DNA of 5,433 nucleotides from Terriglobia bacterium (GTDB taxonomy: Bacteria; Acidobacteriota; Terriglobia; UBA7540), in NCBI GenBank assembly GCA_030049455.1, contig JASIKV010000360.1, positions 1-5,433 of the forward strand, given 5' to 3'. Every line of letters starts with the position of its first letter. Position 1 is the stretch's first letter. Below, piece by piece: positions 1 through 5,433 of the stretch. The notes under the pieces are model-generated. The model saw only the letters and a program-made list of their open reading frames with translations, was not told where the DNA came from and did no database searches. The position numbers and the translations under genes were made by a program.

Positions 1-2
1 TG

Positions 3-1421
3 GAGCGGGTCCGCGAGATTGATCTCGCAACCCGTAACGTCTGCGTAAATCTGCATGAGCAGATGATTCTTCTCCGGCAAGCCGCCGCATGCCACCAGCT
101 TATTCACGGTGATGCCCTTTGAGGCAAAGGCCTCAATAATGGTGCGTGTGCCGAACGCCGTGGCCTCAATGAGCGCGCGATAGATTTCTTCTGCGCGCGT
201 GGCCAGCGTCATGCCCAGCATCATGCCGGTCAGATCCACGTCCACCAGAACCGAGCGGTTGCCATTCCACCAGTCCAGAGCGAGCAGGCCTGCCTCACCG
301 GTTTTGAGCGCCGAAGCGCGGTTTTCCAGCACCTGCTCGAACGGCACCTTCTTCTTGCGCGCTTCCTGATGAATATAATCCGGCACGCCGTGCTCAAAAA
401 ACCAGGCGAAGATGTCACCGACGGCGGATTGTCCCGCCTCATAACCCCACAGGCCAGGCACAATGCCGTCTTCCACCACACCGCACATGCCTTCCACTAT
501 TTGCCGTTCGTTGCCCAGCAGCATGTGGCAGATGGAAGTGCCCATGATCATCACCAGCGCGCCGGGTTCTGTAACGGTGCAAGCCGGCACGGCAACGTGT
601 GCGTCCACATTTCCAGTAGCGACGGGTGTGCCTTCCTTGAGCCCCATCTTCTTGGCCCAATGCGCCGTTAGCCCGCCCGCCTTGGCCCCAAGCGGAAAAT
701 AATTTTCGCCAACTTTATCGACGATGACGTTTTCCATGCGCGGGTGAAGTTCACGAAAGAAATCGCTGGAGGGAAATCCCCGGCCTTTTACCCACATGCC
801 TTTGTAACCGGCCGTGCAGGTATTGCGCTTTTCCTGGCCGGTCAATTGCCACACCAGCCAGTCGCCCGCCTCAATGAAGCGGTCCATGGCGTCGTAGACT
901 TCCGGCGCTTCATCGGCCACCTGCAAGAGCTTCGAGAAAAACCACTCCGACGAATACTTGCCGCCGTAATTGCGAATAAACTCTTCGTTGCGCTCGCGGC
1001 CGATTTCGTTGATGCGATTGGCATGCGGCTGCGCGGCGTGGTGCTTCCACAACTTCACATAGGCGTGGGGAACCTTTCGAAAATTCGGAAGCGCGGAAAG
1101 CGCCGTACCATTCATCATGGCAGGCATGGGGCTGGAGGCGGTGAAGTCCGTCCCGATGCCAATGATGTCTTCGGCTTTCACCTTCGCATCCTTCAGCGCC
1201 TTGGGCACTGCCCTTTCCAGAACGTATAGATAGTCGAGAGGATTCTGAAGCGCCCAGTCGGGTTCGAGTTTCGGGCCGCCGGGCAGGCGCTCGTCAATGA
1301 CGCCGTCCGGGTAAGGAACTACTGACGCGGACAGGAGCTTCCCATCGCGCACGCGCACCACCACAGCACGGCCCGATTCCGTGCCGTAGTCAATTCCCAA
1401 AGCGAACTTGTCTTTGGACAT
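3..1421 (-). CDS. araB: L-ribulokinase AraB (FGGY carbohydrate kinase), 3' end outside the window
   Basis: ATP-dependent phosphorylation of L-ribulose to L-ribulose 5-phosphate, a cytoplasmic step of L-arabinose catabolism. I translated the minus strand by hand from the ATG at 1421. The frame stays open for 473 codons to the window edge and has no stop. The N-terminal phosphate-binding motif GIDYGTESGR is at residues 9-18, GTDFTAS at 90-96, the YGGKYSSEWF segment near 150, GTSICHML at 294-301, DWWNGNRS at about 383-390, and GGLPEKN at 446-452. These segments match AraB of the Bacillus type more closely than the E. coli form as I recall them. That family is about 560 residues, so roughly 85 C-terminal residues are missing only because the window ends. 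A GGGAG ribosome binding site at 1427-1431 lies 5 nt before the ATG and supports this start. The aldo/keto reductase gene lies 140 bp upstream on the same strand. Other FGGY kinases (xylulokinase, glycerol kinase) are less likely because of the CHML and NGNRS motifs. Confidence 0.95.
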   Translation of the reverse strand, partial: MSKDKFALGIDYGTESGRAVVVRVRDGKLLSASVVPYPDGVIDERLPGGPKLEPDWALQNPLDYLYVLERAVPKALKDAKVKAEDIIGIGTDFTASSPMPAMMNGTALSALPNFRKVPHAYVKLWKHHAAQPHANRINEIGRERNEEFIRNYGGKYSSEWFFSKLLQVADEAPEVYDAMDRFIEAGDWLVWQLTGQEKRNTCTAGYKGMWVKGRGFPSSDFFRELHPRMENVIVDKVGENYFPLGAKAGGLTAHWAKKMGLKEGTPVATGNVDAHVAVPACTVTEPGALVMIMGTSICHMLLGNERQIVEGMCGVVEDGIVPGLWGYEAGQSAVGDIFAWFFEHGVPDYIHQEARKKKVPFEQVLENRASALKTGEAGLLALDWWNGNRSVLVDVDLTGMMLGMTLATRAEEIYRALIEATAFGTRTIIEAFASKGITVNKLVACGGLPEKNHLLMQIYADVTGCEINLADPL

Positions 1422-1426
1422 GAGCG

Positions 1427-1431
1427 CTCCC
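1427..1431 (-). promoter_or_regulatory. Ribosome binding site of araB
   Basis: On the minus strand GGGAG lies 5 nt upstream of the ATG at 1421. It supports that start, which also places the conserved phosphate-binding motif at residue 9 as expected for the family. Confidence 0.6.
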
Positions 1432-1561
1432 GATCATCATCGCTGTTGCCGCCATGCCGGAGGTTGTACGGCCGGCTCGAACGGCCAGGCGTCAGGATAA
1501 TTCAAGCGGCAGGGCGAACATCATCTCTGAGAGCTTGGCGAAGTGCAATCAGAATCCTTTT

Positions 1562-2533
1562 TTATCTATTGTATTTGGGCGTAATCCCCCGCAACCGTTT
1601 CCAAACCGCGTCGCAGCGGCTCAAAATGGGCTGATCCAGCGCGCCGCCCTGGGCAGCCTTCAGGTTTTCCTGGAGTTGCTCGAGGCGCGAAGCTCCCAAA
1701 ATGATGGAATCGACGACGGGTTGAGAGAGCAGCCACTGGAGCGCCAGTTGTACAAGGGTTTTTCCGGCCTCCTTGGCAATGCTGCGCAACTCCTCAACGG
1801 CGGCAAAATCGTCGTCAAGCCAGTAGCGGTCCTGATACATCTTGTTGCCGTCGAAGCGCGTTCCCGCAGTCGGCCCGCTGGCGCTCGAGTGCTTGCCGGT
1901 CAGCAATCCGCCCGCGAGTGGATTGTAAGGGACAACGGCCACTCCGAATCGCTTGCAAAAGGGCAGATATTCCTCCTCAATTCCCCGCGCGATCAAGTTA
2001 TACATGGGCTGTGAAATGAAGTAGGGCTGGTAACCTTTTTTTTCGCAAATCCAATTGACTTCGGTCACTTGCCACGCGGCGTAGTTGGAAATTGCCGGGA
2101 AGCGCACTTTGCCGGCTCGCACCAATTCCTGCATGGTCTCGAGGGTTTCTTCAATGGCAGCAGCGTAATCGGGCTGGTGAAGGTAGTAGAGGTCGACGTA
2201 GTCCGTGCCCAGGCGCTGAAGACTGGCATCAATGGCTTTGCGCATGGCGGCGCGGGACAAACCTTCCTCGTCGGGGGCATCGCCCATCTTGCCCCGCACC
2301 TTGGAGGCAAGGATGACCTTGTCACGCCGGCCCTTGAGCGTCTTCCCCACGATGGTCTCCGCGGCGCCGCGATTGTAAACGTTTGCAGTGTCGATAAAGT
2401 TGATGCCGGCATCCAGGCAACAATCCATGATCCGGCGGGCGGTGGCTTCGTCCGTCTGGGAGCCGAAGGTCATGGTGCCGAACGACAGCCGGGATACCTT
2501 CAGTCCGGTCTTCGGAAGGGTGCGAAATTCCAC
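1562..2533 (-). CDS. Aldo/keto reductase family oxidoreductase
   Basis: NADPH-dependent carbonyl reductase of the AKR superfamily; the substrate is unknown. The chosen GTG start at 2533 gives 323 residues, a usual length for single-domain TIM-barrel AKRs. The catalytic tetrad is visible: D48 in GINFIDTANVY, Y53 in the same motif, K78 in LASKVRG, and H119 in DLYYLHQPD. The C-terminal cofactor-phosphate motif GASRLEQLQENL is at about residues 280-291. The segment QPMYNLIARGIEEEYLPFC, followed by a YNPLAGGLLTGKH loop, is typical of the 'general stress protein'/YghZ-like AKR branch. The GTG start is preferred because GAGGAG at 2541-2546 sits 7 nt upstream. A longer reading from TTG at 2548 would bury that site inside the gene. 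One deviation is an Ala in AISNY after the RF segment, where relatives usually have Gly. The gene is divergent from the small gene starting near 2694. Its proximity to araB hints at sugar metabolism, but that is only inference. Confidence 0.93.
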   Translation of the reverse strand: MEFRTLPKTGLKVSRLSFGTMTFGSQTDEATARRIMDCCLDAGINFIDTANVYNRGAAETIVGKTLKGRRDKVILASKVRGKMGDAPDEEGLSRAAMRKAIDASLQRLGTDYVDLYYLHQPDYAAAIEETLETMQELVRAGKVRFPAISNYAAWQVTEVNWICEKKGYQPYFISQPMYNLIARGIEEEYLPFCKRFGVAVVPYNPLAGGLLTGKHSSASGPTAGTRFDGNKMYQDRYWLDDDFAAVEELRSIAKEAGKTLVQLALQWLLSQPVVDSIILGASRLEQLQENLKAAQGGALDQPILSRCDAVWKRLRGITPKYNR

Positions 2534-2540
2534 GTCGTTT

Positions 2541-2546
2541 CTCCTC
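2541..2546 (-). promoter_or_regulatory. Ribosome binding site that sets the GTG start of the aldo/keto reductase
   Basis: The minus strand reads GAGGAG, then 7 nt, then GTG at 2533. It is a near-ideal Shine-Dalgarno sequence for GTG. The alternative TTG at 2548 overlaps this site and has nothing comparable upstream of it. Confidence 0.7.
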
Positions 2547-2633
2547 AAGGATGCATCTAAGACTTTGTGAGGCGGGCAGGGGTTTCAACAGCTCGATTTA
2601 GCCTGTTGGGTTGCAGCAGGTGCAGGATCGCTT

Positions 2634-2662
2634 TTCACCGCCCGTTCGCCGCGCCCTATATT
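2634..2662 (+). promoter_or_regulatory. Candidate sigma-70-like promoter for the small gene at 2694-3071
   Basis: A -35-like TTCACC (2634-2639, 4 of 6 to consensus) is followed by a 17-bp spacer and a -10-like TATATT (2657-2662, 5 of 6). A start of transcription near 2669 would leave a leader of about 25 nt that carries AGGA at 2680-2683, before a CTG/TTG start at 2691/2694. The AT-rich patch stands out in a GC-rich spacer. This is a consensus match by eye only. Confidence 0.35.
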
Positions 2663-2693
2663 ACAATAATTGTTCGTGCAGGAACCGCCGCTG

Positions 2694-3071
2694 TTGCAAC
2701 TCGCGCAGGATCTTGAATGGCTTGGCTGCGAACTTGAGCATTATGGCCACCGGCACGCCATGGAGGGATATCCTGAATCAGGCCCCAGTTGGGAGGGATT
2801 TTGCGAAAAGCAGCGCGGAGTGCTGGTAACGGCTGATAAGATCGTTCGCGAACTGAAAAATGCCGTGCGCTACAACCCCTCGCAACTGGTGGGGGTGGAT
2901 TACCCGGTGGAGGAAGCATTGGACTCGGTTACCGCACTGATGGGAGAAGTGGAAGAGATCAAGCATTGCTCAGTATTTGAAGTACAGGCAATCCCTCCCA
3001 GGGTTCGTGCGTTCACCAAATTAGTGGGTCAGTATCTGGATGCCACGGCAAAAATGCCGGGGCAGCTCTAA
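2694..3071 (+). CDS. Small hypothetical protein, probably all-helical, function unknown
   Basis: I do not recognise this protein. The frame opens after an in-frame TAA at 2667-2669, so the start must be TTG 2670, GTG 2676, CTG 2691, TTG 2694 or a late ATG at 2760. I chose TTG 2694 because AGGA at 2680-2683 lies 10 nt upstream and a candidate promoter ends at 2662. This gives 125 residues; the longest reading gives 133. The product is soluble: there is no signal peptide or membrane segment, and it has amphipathic stretches (an LAQDLEWLGCELEHYGHRHA-like first helix, then VTADKIVRELKNAV and a C-terminal TKLVGQYLDATAKM). Codon choice and charge pattern look like a genuine gene, and the frames overlapping it on either strand read as low-complexity shadows. 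The cupin gene follows on the same strand after about 90 bp, so co-transcription is plausible. The late ATG at 2760 would remove the first helix and has no ribosome binding site. Confidence 0.7.
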   Translation: MQLAQDLEWLGCELEHYGHRHAMEGYPESGPSWEGFCEKQRGVLVTADKIVRELKNAVRYNPSQLVGVDYPVEEALDSVTALMGEVEEIKHCSVFEVQAIPPRVRAFTKLVGQYLDATAKMPGQL

Positions 3072-3128
3072 GACGCTAACAGAGGGACCTTCGAAGATTG
3101 ACGAGGAGTAACCGAGAAGAAAGGGATT

Positions 3129-3147
3129 GAGCTTCCCGTGAAAGCTC
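3129..3147 (+). promoter_or_regulatory. Small hairpin directly before the cupin ribosome binding site
   Basis: GAGCTT (3129-3134) and AAGCTC (3142-3147) are perfect 6-bp inverted repeats around a 7-nt loop. One base separates the stem from AGGAG at 3149-3153. It could affect translation or mRNA stability, but a 6-bp stem also arises by chance. Confidence 0.2.
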
Positions 3148-3148
3148 C

Positions 3149-3153
3149 AGGAG
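3149..3153 (+). promoter_or_regulatory. Ribosome binding site of the cupin gene
   Basis: AGGAG lies 10 nt before ATG 3164 and only 4 nt before an in-frame GTG at 3158. Neither spacing is ideal. ATG was preferred because of the codon and because the protein then begins MDEQEL, which resembles relatives as I recall them. The GTG start would add only two residues. Confidence 0.5.
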
Positions 3154-3163
3154 ATTCGTGAAC

Positions 3164-3430
3164 ATGGACGAACAAGAATTGACGAAGCAGCTTCAGGACG
3201 AAGGATTCGGCGACGTGTACGTATGGGAAGACGCTCCAGGCATGAATTATCCTCCCCACCAGCACCCCGATATTTCAGCCCACATCATTCTAGCGGGCGA
3301 AATGACCGTCACTCTCGAAGGCCAGACCCGCACCTATAAGCCCGGTGAGCGGTTCGACATTCCGGGGAAAGTCTTGCACTCCGCCAGCATGGGGCCGGAG
3401 GGTTGCAAGTACCTGGTTGGGGAAAAGTAA
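3164..3430 (+). CDS. Small single-domain cupin protein
   Basis: An 88-residue protein that is essentially one double-stranded beta-helix (cupin) domain. The substrate, if any, is unknown. Cupin motif 1 runs from G26 through H32-x-H34 to G45. Motif 2 is GERFDIPGKVLH at 61-72 and ends in H72, with the G, P and H at the usual spacing. The likely metal ligands are H32, H34 and H72. The Glu usually found four residues after the second His of motif 1 is Ser38 here; His40 might substitute, which is inference. The C-terminal SMGPEGCKYLVGEK tail resembles a family of tiny stand-alone cupins that I recall from several phyla. There is no signal peptide or DNA-binding domain, so it is a cytoplasmic sensor, an isomerase-like enzyme, or a partner protein. 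It lies about 90 bp downstream of the unrecognised helical gene on the same strand. Confidence 0.88.
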   Translation: MDEQELTKQLQDEGFGDVYVWEDAPGMNYPPHQHPDISAHIILAGEMTVTLEGQTRTYKPGERFDIPGKVLHSASMGPEGCKYLVGEK

Positions 3431-3432
3431 AA

Positions 3433-3454
3433 GGCTCCGATCAACTGATTGGCC
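3433..3454. terminator. Candidate hairpin in the convergent spacer, just after the cupin stop
   Basis: CCGATC (3437-3442) pairs with GATTGG (3447-3452) around AACT, with outer GG/CC (3433-3434 with 3453-3454) and a 2-nt bulge. On the plus strand one pair is a G-U wobble; on the minus strand that pair becomes an A-C mismatch. On the minus strand the hairpin is followed by TTTTACTTTT, which would suit termination of the kdsB-DUF2252 transcript. The weak stem keeps confidence low. Confidence 0.3.
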
Positions 3455-3456
3455 GT

Positions 3457-3493
3457 ACACGCGCAGGGCGTTGCTGTCACTCCTGCGGCGTGT
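3457..3493. terminator. Longer bulged hairpin between convergent genes
   Basis: ACACGCGCAGG (3457-3467) pairs with CCTGC-G-GCGTGT (3482-3493): 11 base pairs with a single bulged G and a 14-nt loop. It lies in the 77-bp spacer between the cupin stop and the DUF2252 stop, where a terminator for both directions is expected. Neither side has a clear T-run, so it may be a 3'-end stability element or coincidence. Confidence 0.35.
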
Positions 3494-3507
3494 GAGTGCC
3501 ACTTGCT

Positions 3508-4584
3508 TCAACCTTTCCGCCATTCCTCCCAGTCCTTGCGCACCGCGTCACCCATCTTCTTTGCCGCCTCATGAACCCATCCGGGTTTGCGCTTGGCCAG
3601 GTCGCGACGGATATTCTTGAGGGCCCCCTTGGTTCCCAAGTGAATGTTTGCGGTTTCGAATCCCATGGAGTGGAGCAGCCGCTCCTCATCCCGCTTCTTG
3701 GGAAGCGCCGATAGCTCGATGCGGCAGCAATGAGGAGCCAGGCGGCGGACGATCCAACGGCCGCGCAAATGTACAAACGGGTCAAGGGCCCGAGCCGCAG
3801 TGGTGATGATTTCCTCGTAGTAAATCTTCTTCGAGCCTTTTTCTTCATTTGCCCATACACAGGCTGAGGGGCAAAGGGCCTTGGCCTCACGAGCCACGCG
3901 GCCTCCATCCCAATCTGCCAGAGCGACAAAGCGCTCGCGGCCCAGGCTCCCCAACCCGGCCACGCGGTGCGCAACGCGATAGGGAAGGTCGGGGGCCGGC
4001 AGGAGATCCTCGAGCGCCTTGCGTGCGCTTTTCGGAACGTCACCGCGAATGGATGGAAGCCCGTTCATTTTTCCCCAAAAGTGAACGGGGTCACGGAGCT
4101 CGCCGGTGGCCGCTTCCCGAAGCCACTTGTTTTCCTCCTCGAGCACAAAGGGCTTGCCCCCGCTCTCCAGGCCCTCGCGATAGCCGGCCAGAATGGCCGC
4201 GCAGGCTTCCTCGTGTTTGAGGACCAGATGGTTCGCGGAAATCGCCAGATGGGCGCTCACTGCCAGGCGTACCAGGTCGTTTGCATACGCCATAGGATAG
4301 GTTTCGTCGAAATCGTTCACGCCCCAAATCAGACGGCCTTCGCGATCGCGCCAAGTGCCGAAATTTTCAACATGCAAGTCCCCCACCGCCAGCACTCGCG
4401 GCGCGCGCGCAAGGTCCCGGCAGATAAGGTTCCAAAGTTGCATCCATCGGTAAAAGGTTGCCCTGAGAAATTGGAATGAATCTTCAGCCATGCGGGTGTG
4501 TTTCAACCCCAGGTCGGCAGGAACTATCGTAATCTGCTTGGCCAGCCACGCTTCGTACTTCTTGGTTGCCTTCTTAATGCGCAT
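3508..4584 (-). CDS. DUF2252 family protein with kinase-like motifs
   Basis: A 358-residue soluble protein that I assign to DUF2252 (COG4320), a family with no firmly known function. The hallmark segments are the MAEDSFQFLRATFYRW region at 32-47, GDLHVENFG at 68-76, VNDFDE at 89-94, AGLGSLGRERF at 209-219, REAKA at 232-236, and a WIVRRLAPHCCRIEL stretch further on. D69 and N74 have the D-x4-N spacing of the catalytic loop of aminoglycoside-phosphotransferase-like kinases, and D91 or D93 could be the second metal ligand. GxGSxG (210-215) with K235 resembles a nucleotide-binding loop and its lysine, but these come after the catalytic motif. I see no signal peptide or membrane segment. Start: ATG 4584 has GGAAAGG at 4594-4600, formed by the end of kdsB, 9 nt upstream. 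kdsB stops only 6 bp before it, so translation is probably coupled. A small-molecule phosphotransferase is the reasonable guess, but it is unproven. Confidence 0.9.
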   Translation of the reverse strand: MRIKKATKKYEAWLAKQITIVPADLGLKHTRMAEDSFQFLRATFYRWMQLWNLICRDLARAPRVLAVGDLHVENFGTWRDREGRLIWGVNDFDETYPMAYANDLVRLAVSAHLAISANHLVLKHEEACAAILAGYREGLESGGKPFVLEEENKWLREAATGELRDPVHFWGKMNGLPSIRGDVPKSARKALEDLLPAPDLPYRVAHRVAGLGSLGRERFVALADWDGGRVAREAKALCPSACVWANEEKGSKKIYYEEIITTAARALDPFVHLRGRWIVRRLAPHCCRIELSALPKKRDEERLLHSMGFETANIHLGTKGALKNIRRDLAKRKPGWVHEAAKKMGDAVRKDWEEWRKG

Positions 4585-4590
4585 CGCAAA

Positions 4591-5337
4591 CTACCTTTCC
4601 GGCGGCGGCTCTAAATGCTGGAAATACTCTTCCACTCTTCGCAGATCTTCCTCGGTGTCCACGCCGATGGTGTCGCGGGGTGTTTCGACCACGGCGATCT
4701 GAATTCCATTTTCGAGGAAGCGCAACTGCTCAAGCTTCTCCAGCTTCTCCAAAGGTGATGCGGGAAGATTGTGGAACTTTTTCAGCGCCTCGGCCCTGAA
4801 TGCGTAGAATCCCTGATGCTTGAAATATTGCACGGGTCTGGTGGCATCCTGATCGAAGGGGATGCGCGCCCGGGAGAAATAAAGTGCCCGGCCCGAAAGA
4901 TCGGTCACTACTTTTACCACGTTTCGATCCAGCGCAGCCTCGGCATCGATGCGCACCTTCAGTGTGGACACTTGCGTCGCAGGCAGTTGATCGAAAGGCA
5001 GCAGCAGGCGTTCCACGTGGAGGGCGCTAATCATGGGCTCGTCACCCTGGATGTTCACGTAGATTTCTGCGGGTTCCTTGGTCATAACCTCCGACAGGCG
5101 GTCGGTGCCGGATTGGTGTTCCCGCGAGGTCATCATGACCGGAATGCCCTGCCTGCCGCAAAACGCTTCGACTTCCGCGGAATCCGTCGCCACCAGCAGA
5201 TGGTCCAGGCACGCGGCGCGGCGCGCGTTTTCATACACCCAGGCGATCATGGGTCGCCCGCAGATGGCTCGCAGCGGTTTGCCCGGCAATCGCGTGGACT
5301 CCATGCGCGCCGGGATTACTCCTAAAACTCTGTGCAT
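4591..5337 (-). CDS. kdsB: 3-deoxy-manno-octulosonate cytidylyltransferase (CMP-Kdo synthetase)
   Basis: Transfers CMP from CTP to Kdo, giving CMP-Kdo, the activated sugar donor for lipid A/inner-core assembly; a cytoplasmic enzyme of LPS biosynthesis. The 248 residues match the family length. Motifs, in order: the nucleotide-binding signature IPARMESTRLPGKPL (8-22), the GRPMI segment near 27-31, LLVATDS (about 47-53), HQSGTDR (74-80), NIQGDEPMI (95-103) with metal ligand D99, ALYFSR (151-156), SPLEKLEKLEQLR (about 194-206), and GVDTEEDL (225-232) with D227. All key residues seen in E. coli KdsB appear present. The ATG at 5337 puts the conserved VLGVIPAR stretch right at the N-terminus. Upstream in the same frame there is no ATG, GTG or TTG before a TAG at 5422-5424. 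No clear Shine-Dalgarno sequence precedes it. The C-terminal tail after about residue 238 is family-variable. DUF2252 follows 6 bp downstream. The related CMP-sialate synthetases differ in these motifs. Confidence 0.97.
   Translation of the reverse strand: MHRVLGVIPARMESTRLPGKPLRAICGRPMIAWVYENARRAACLDHLLVATDSAEVEAFCGRQGIPVMMTSREHQSGTDRLSEVMTKEPAEIYVNIQGDEPMISALHVERLLLPFDQLPATQVSTLKVRIDAEAALDRNVVKVVTDLSGRALYFSRARIPFDQDATRPVQYFKHQGFYAFRAEALKKFHNLPASPLEKLEKLEQLRFLENGIQIAVVETPRDTIGVDTEEDLRRVEEYFQHLEPPPER
4594..4600 (-). promoter_or_regulatory. Ribosome binding site of the DUF2252 gene inside the kdsB 3' end
   Basis: On the minus strand GGAAAGG overlaps the last sense codons of kdsB, directly before its TAG stop (4591-4593), and lies 9 nt upstream of the DUF2252 ATG. 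This arrangement favours translational coupling of the two genes. Confidence 0.5.
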
Positions 5338-5350
5338 CGCAGGAAACCAA

Positions 5351-5433
5351 GGGCAGGATATGCTCAGACATCGTCGATTTGCAAGGGGATGATACCTGCC
5401 TCTTGTTGCCCGGGCAGGCGCCTATCCTTGCCC
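5351..5433. repeat. Nested small inverted repeats upstream of kdsB
   Basis: GGGCAGGATA (5351-5360) is mirrored by TATCCTTGCCC (5423-5433) with one extra base. Between them CCTGCC (5395-5400) pairs with GGCAGG (5413-5418), and TGCCCGGGCA (5407-5416) is a perfect 10-bp palindrome. The block could be an operator, the 3' end of a neighbouring gene's terminator, or chance in GC-rich DNA. The window edge stops at the last base of the outer arm, so its true extent is unknown. Confidence 0.3.

Noticed and set aside
744..1229. Long open plus-strand frame antisense to araB
   Set aside because: It is in register with the araB codons on the other strand, so its openness follows from GC-rich codon use. 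The translation shows no family features.
1422..1561. Terminator or promoter between the reductase and araB
   Set aside because: Only a 5-bp stem (GGCCG with CGGCC around 1470-1486) without a T-run and weak promoter-like boxes were found, so whether the two genes share a transcript stays open.
1454..2014. 186-codon plus-strand frame across the 3' end of the reductase gene
   Set aside because: Almost wholly antisense to a well-supported aldo/keto reductase whose catalytic motifs are intact; no domain features and no supporting start site.
2656..2919. 87-codon minus-strand frame opposite the small hypothetical gene
   Set aside because: Begins with a Pro-rich low-complexity stretch and lacks a convincing ribosome binding site. 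The plus-strand frame is the better coding candidate.
3127..3141. Tiny upstream frame TTG-AGC-TTC-CCG-TGA before the cupin
   Set aside because: Four codons, a TTG start and poor ribosome binding site spacing; indistinguishable from chance.
3477..4043. 188-codon minus-strand frame overlapping the DUF2252 gene
   Set aside because: Rich in Arg, Pro, Ser and Trp, with no recognisable motif, and in a different frame from the clearly conserved DUF2252 protein.
4771..5325. 184-codon plus-strand frame antisense to kdsB
   Set aside because: A mirror of a complete, motif-rich KdsB; composition is that of an antisense shadow.
5357..5386. Possible kdsB promoter on the minus strand (TTGCAA, 18 bp, TATCCT)
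   Set aside because: Each box matches consensus at only 4 of 6 positions and the spacing is slightly long; not better than chance for this length of sequence.

Overview
The window reads as ordinary chromosomal DNA from a GC-rich Gram-negative bacterium. The kdsB gene implies Kdo-containing lipopolysaccharide. The mix of gene types (a Bacillus-style ribulokinase, a DUF2252 protein, a small cupin, KdsB) would fit an acidobacterium or a similar soil lineage, but that placement is an impression from the proteins and was not tested. I see no phage, transposon, CRISPR, rRNA or tRNA signal.

Layout, left to right. (1) Positions 3-1421, minus strand: araB, L-ribulokinase, with its 3' end cut off by the left window edge. 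(2) Positions 1562-2533, minus strand: a complete aldo/keto reductase, 140 bp upstream of araB on the same strand. (3) Positions 2534-2693: a divergent spacer with a fair sigma-70-like promoter for the rightward gene. (4) About 2694-3071, plus strand: a small, probably helical protein that I do not recognise and that lacks a good ATG start. (5) Positions 3164-3430, plus strand: a single-domain small cupin. (6) Positions 3431-3507: a short convergent spacer with hairpins. (7) Positions 3508-4584, minus strand: a DUF2252 protein. (8) Positions 4591-5337, minus strand: kdsB. (9) Positions 5338-5433: kdsB upstream region with small inverted repeats.

Three units are likely. kdsB and the DUF2252 gene form a tight leftward pair: the gap is 6 bp, and the DUF2252 ribosome binding site lies in the last codons of kdsB. 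The small helical protein and the cupin form a rightward pair about 90 bp apart. The reductase and araB lie in the same leftward direction and may or may not share a transcript. KdsB activates Kdo as CMP-Kdo for lipid A/core assembly. AraB phosphorylates L-ribulose in arabinose catabolism. The jobs of the reductase, cupin and DUF2252 protein cannot be fixed from sequence.

I do not see a convincing new multi-gene system here. The points most worth a second look are the kinase-like motifs of the DUF2252 protein, which appear in permuted order next to kdsB, and the unrecognised small gene at 2694-3071.
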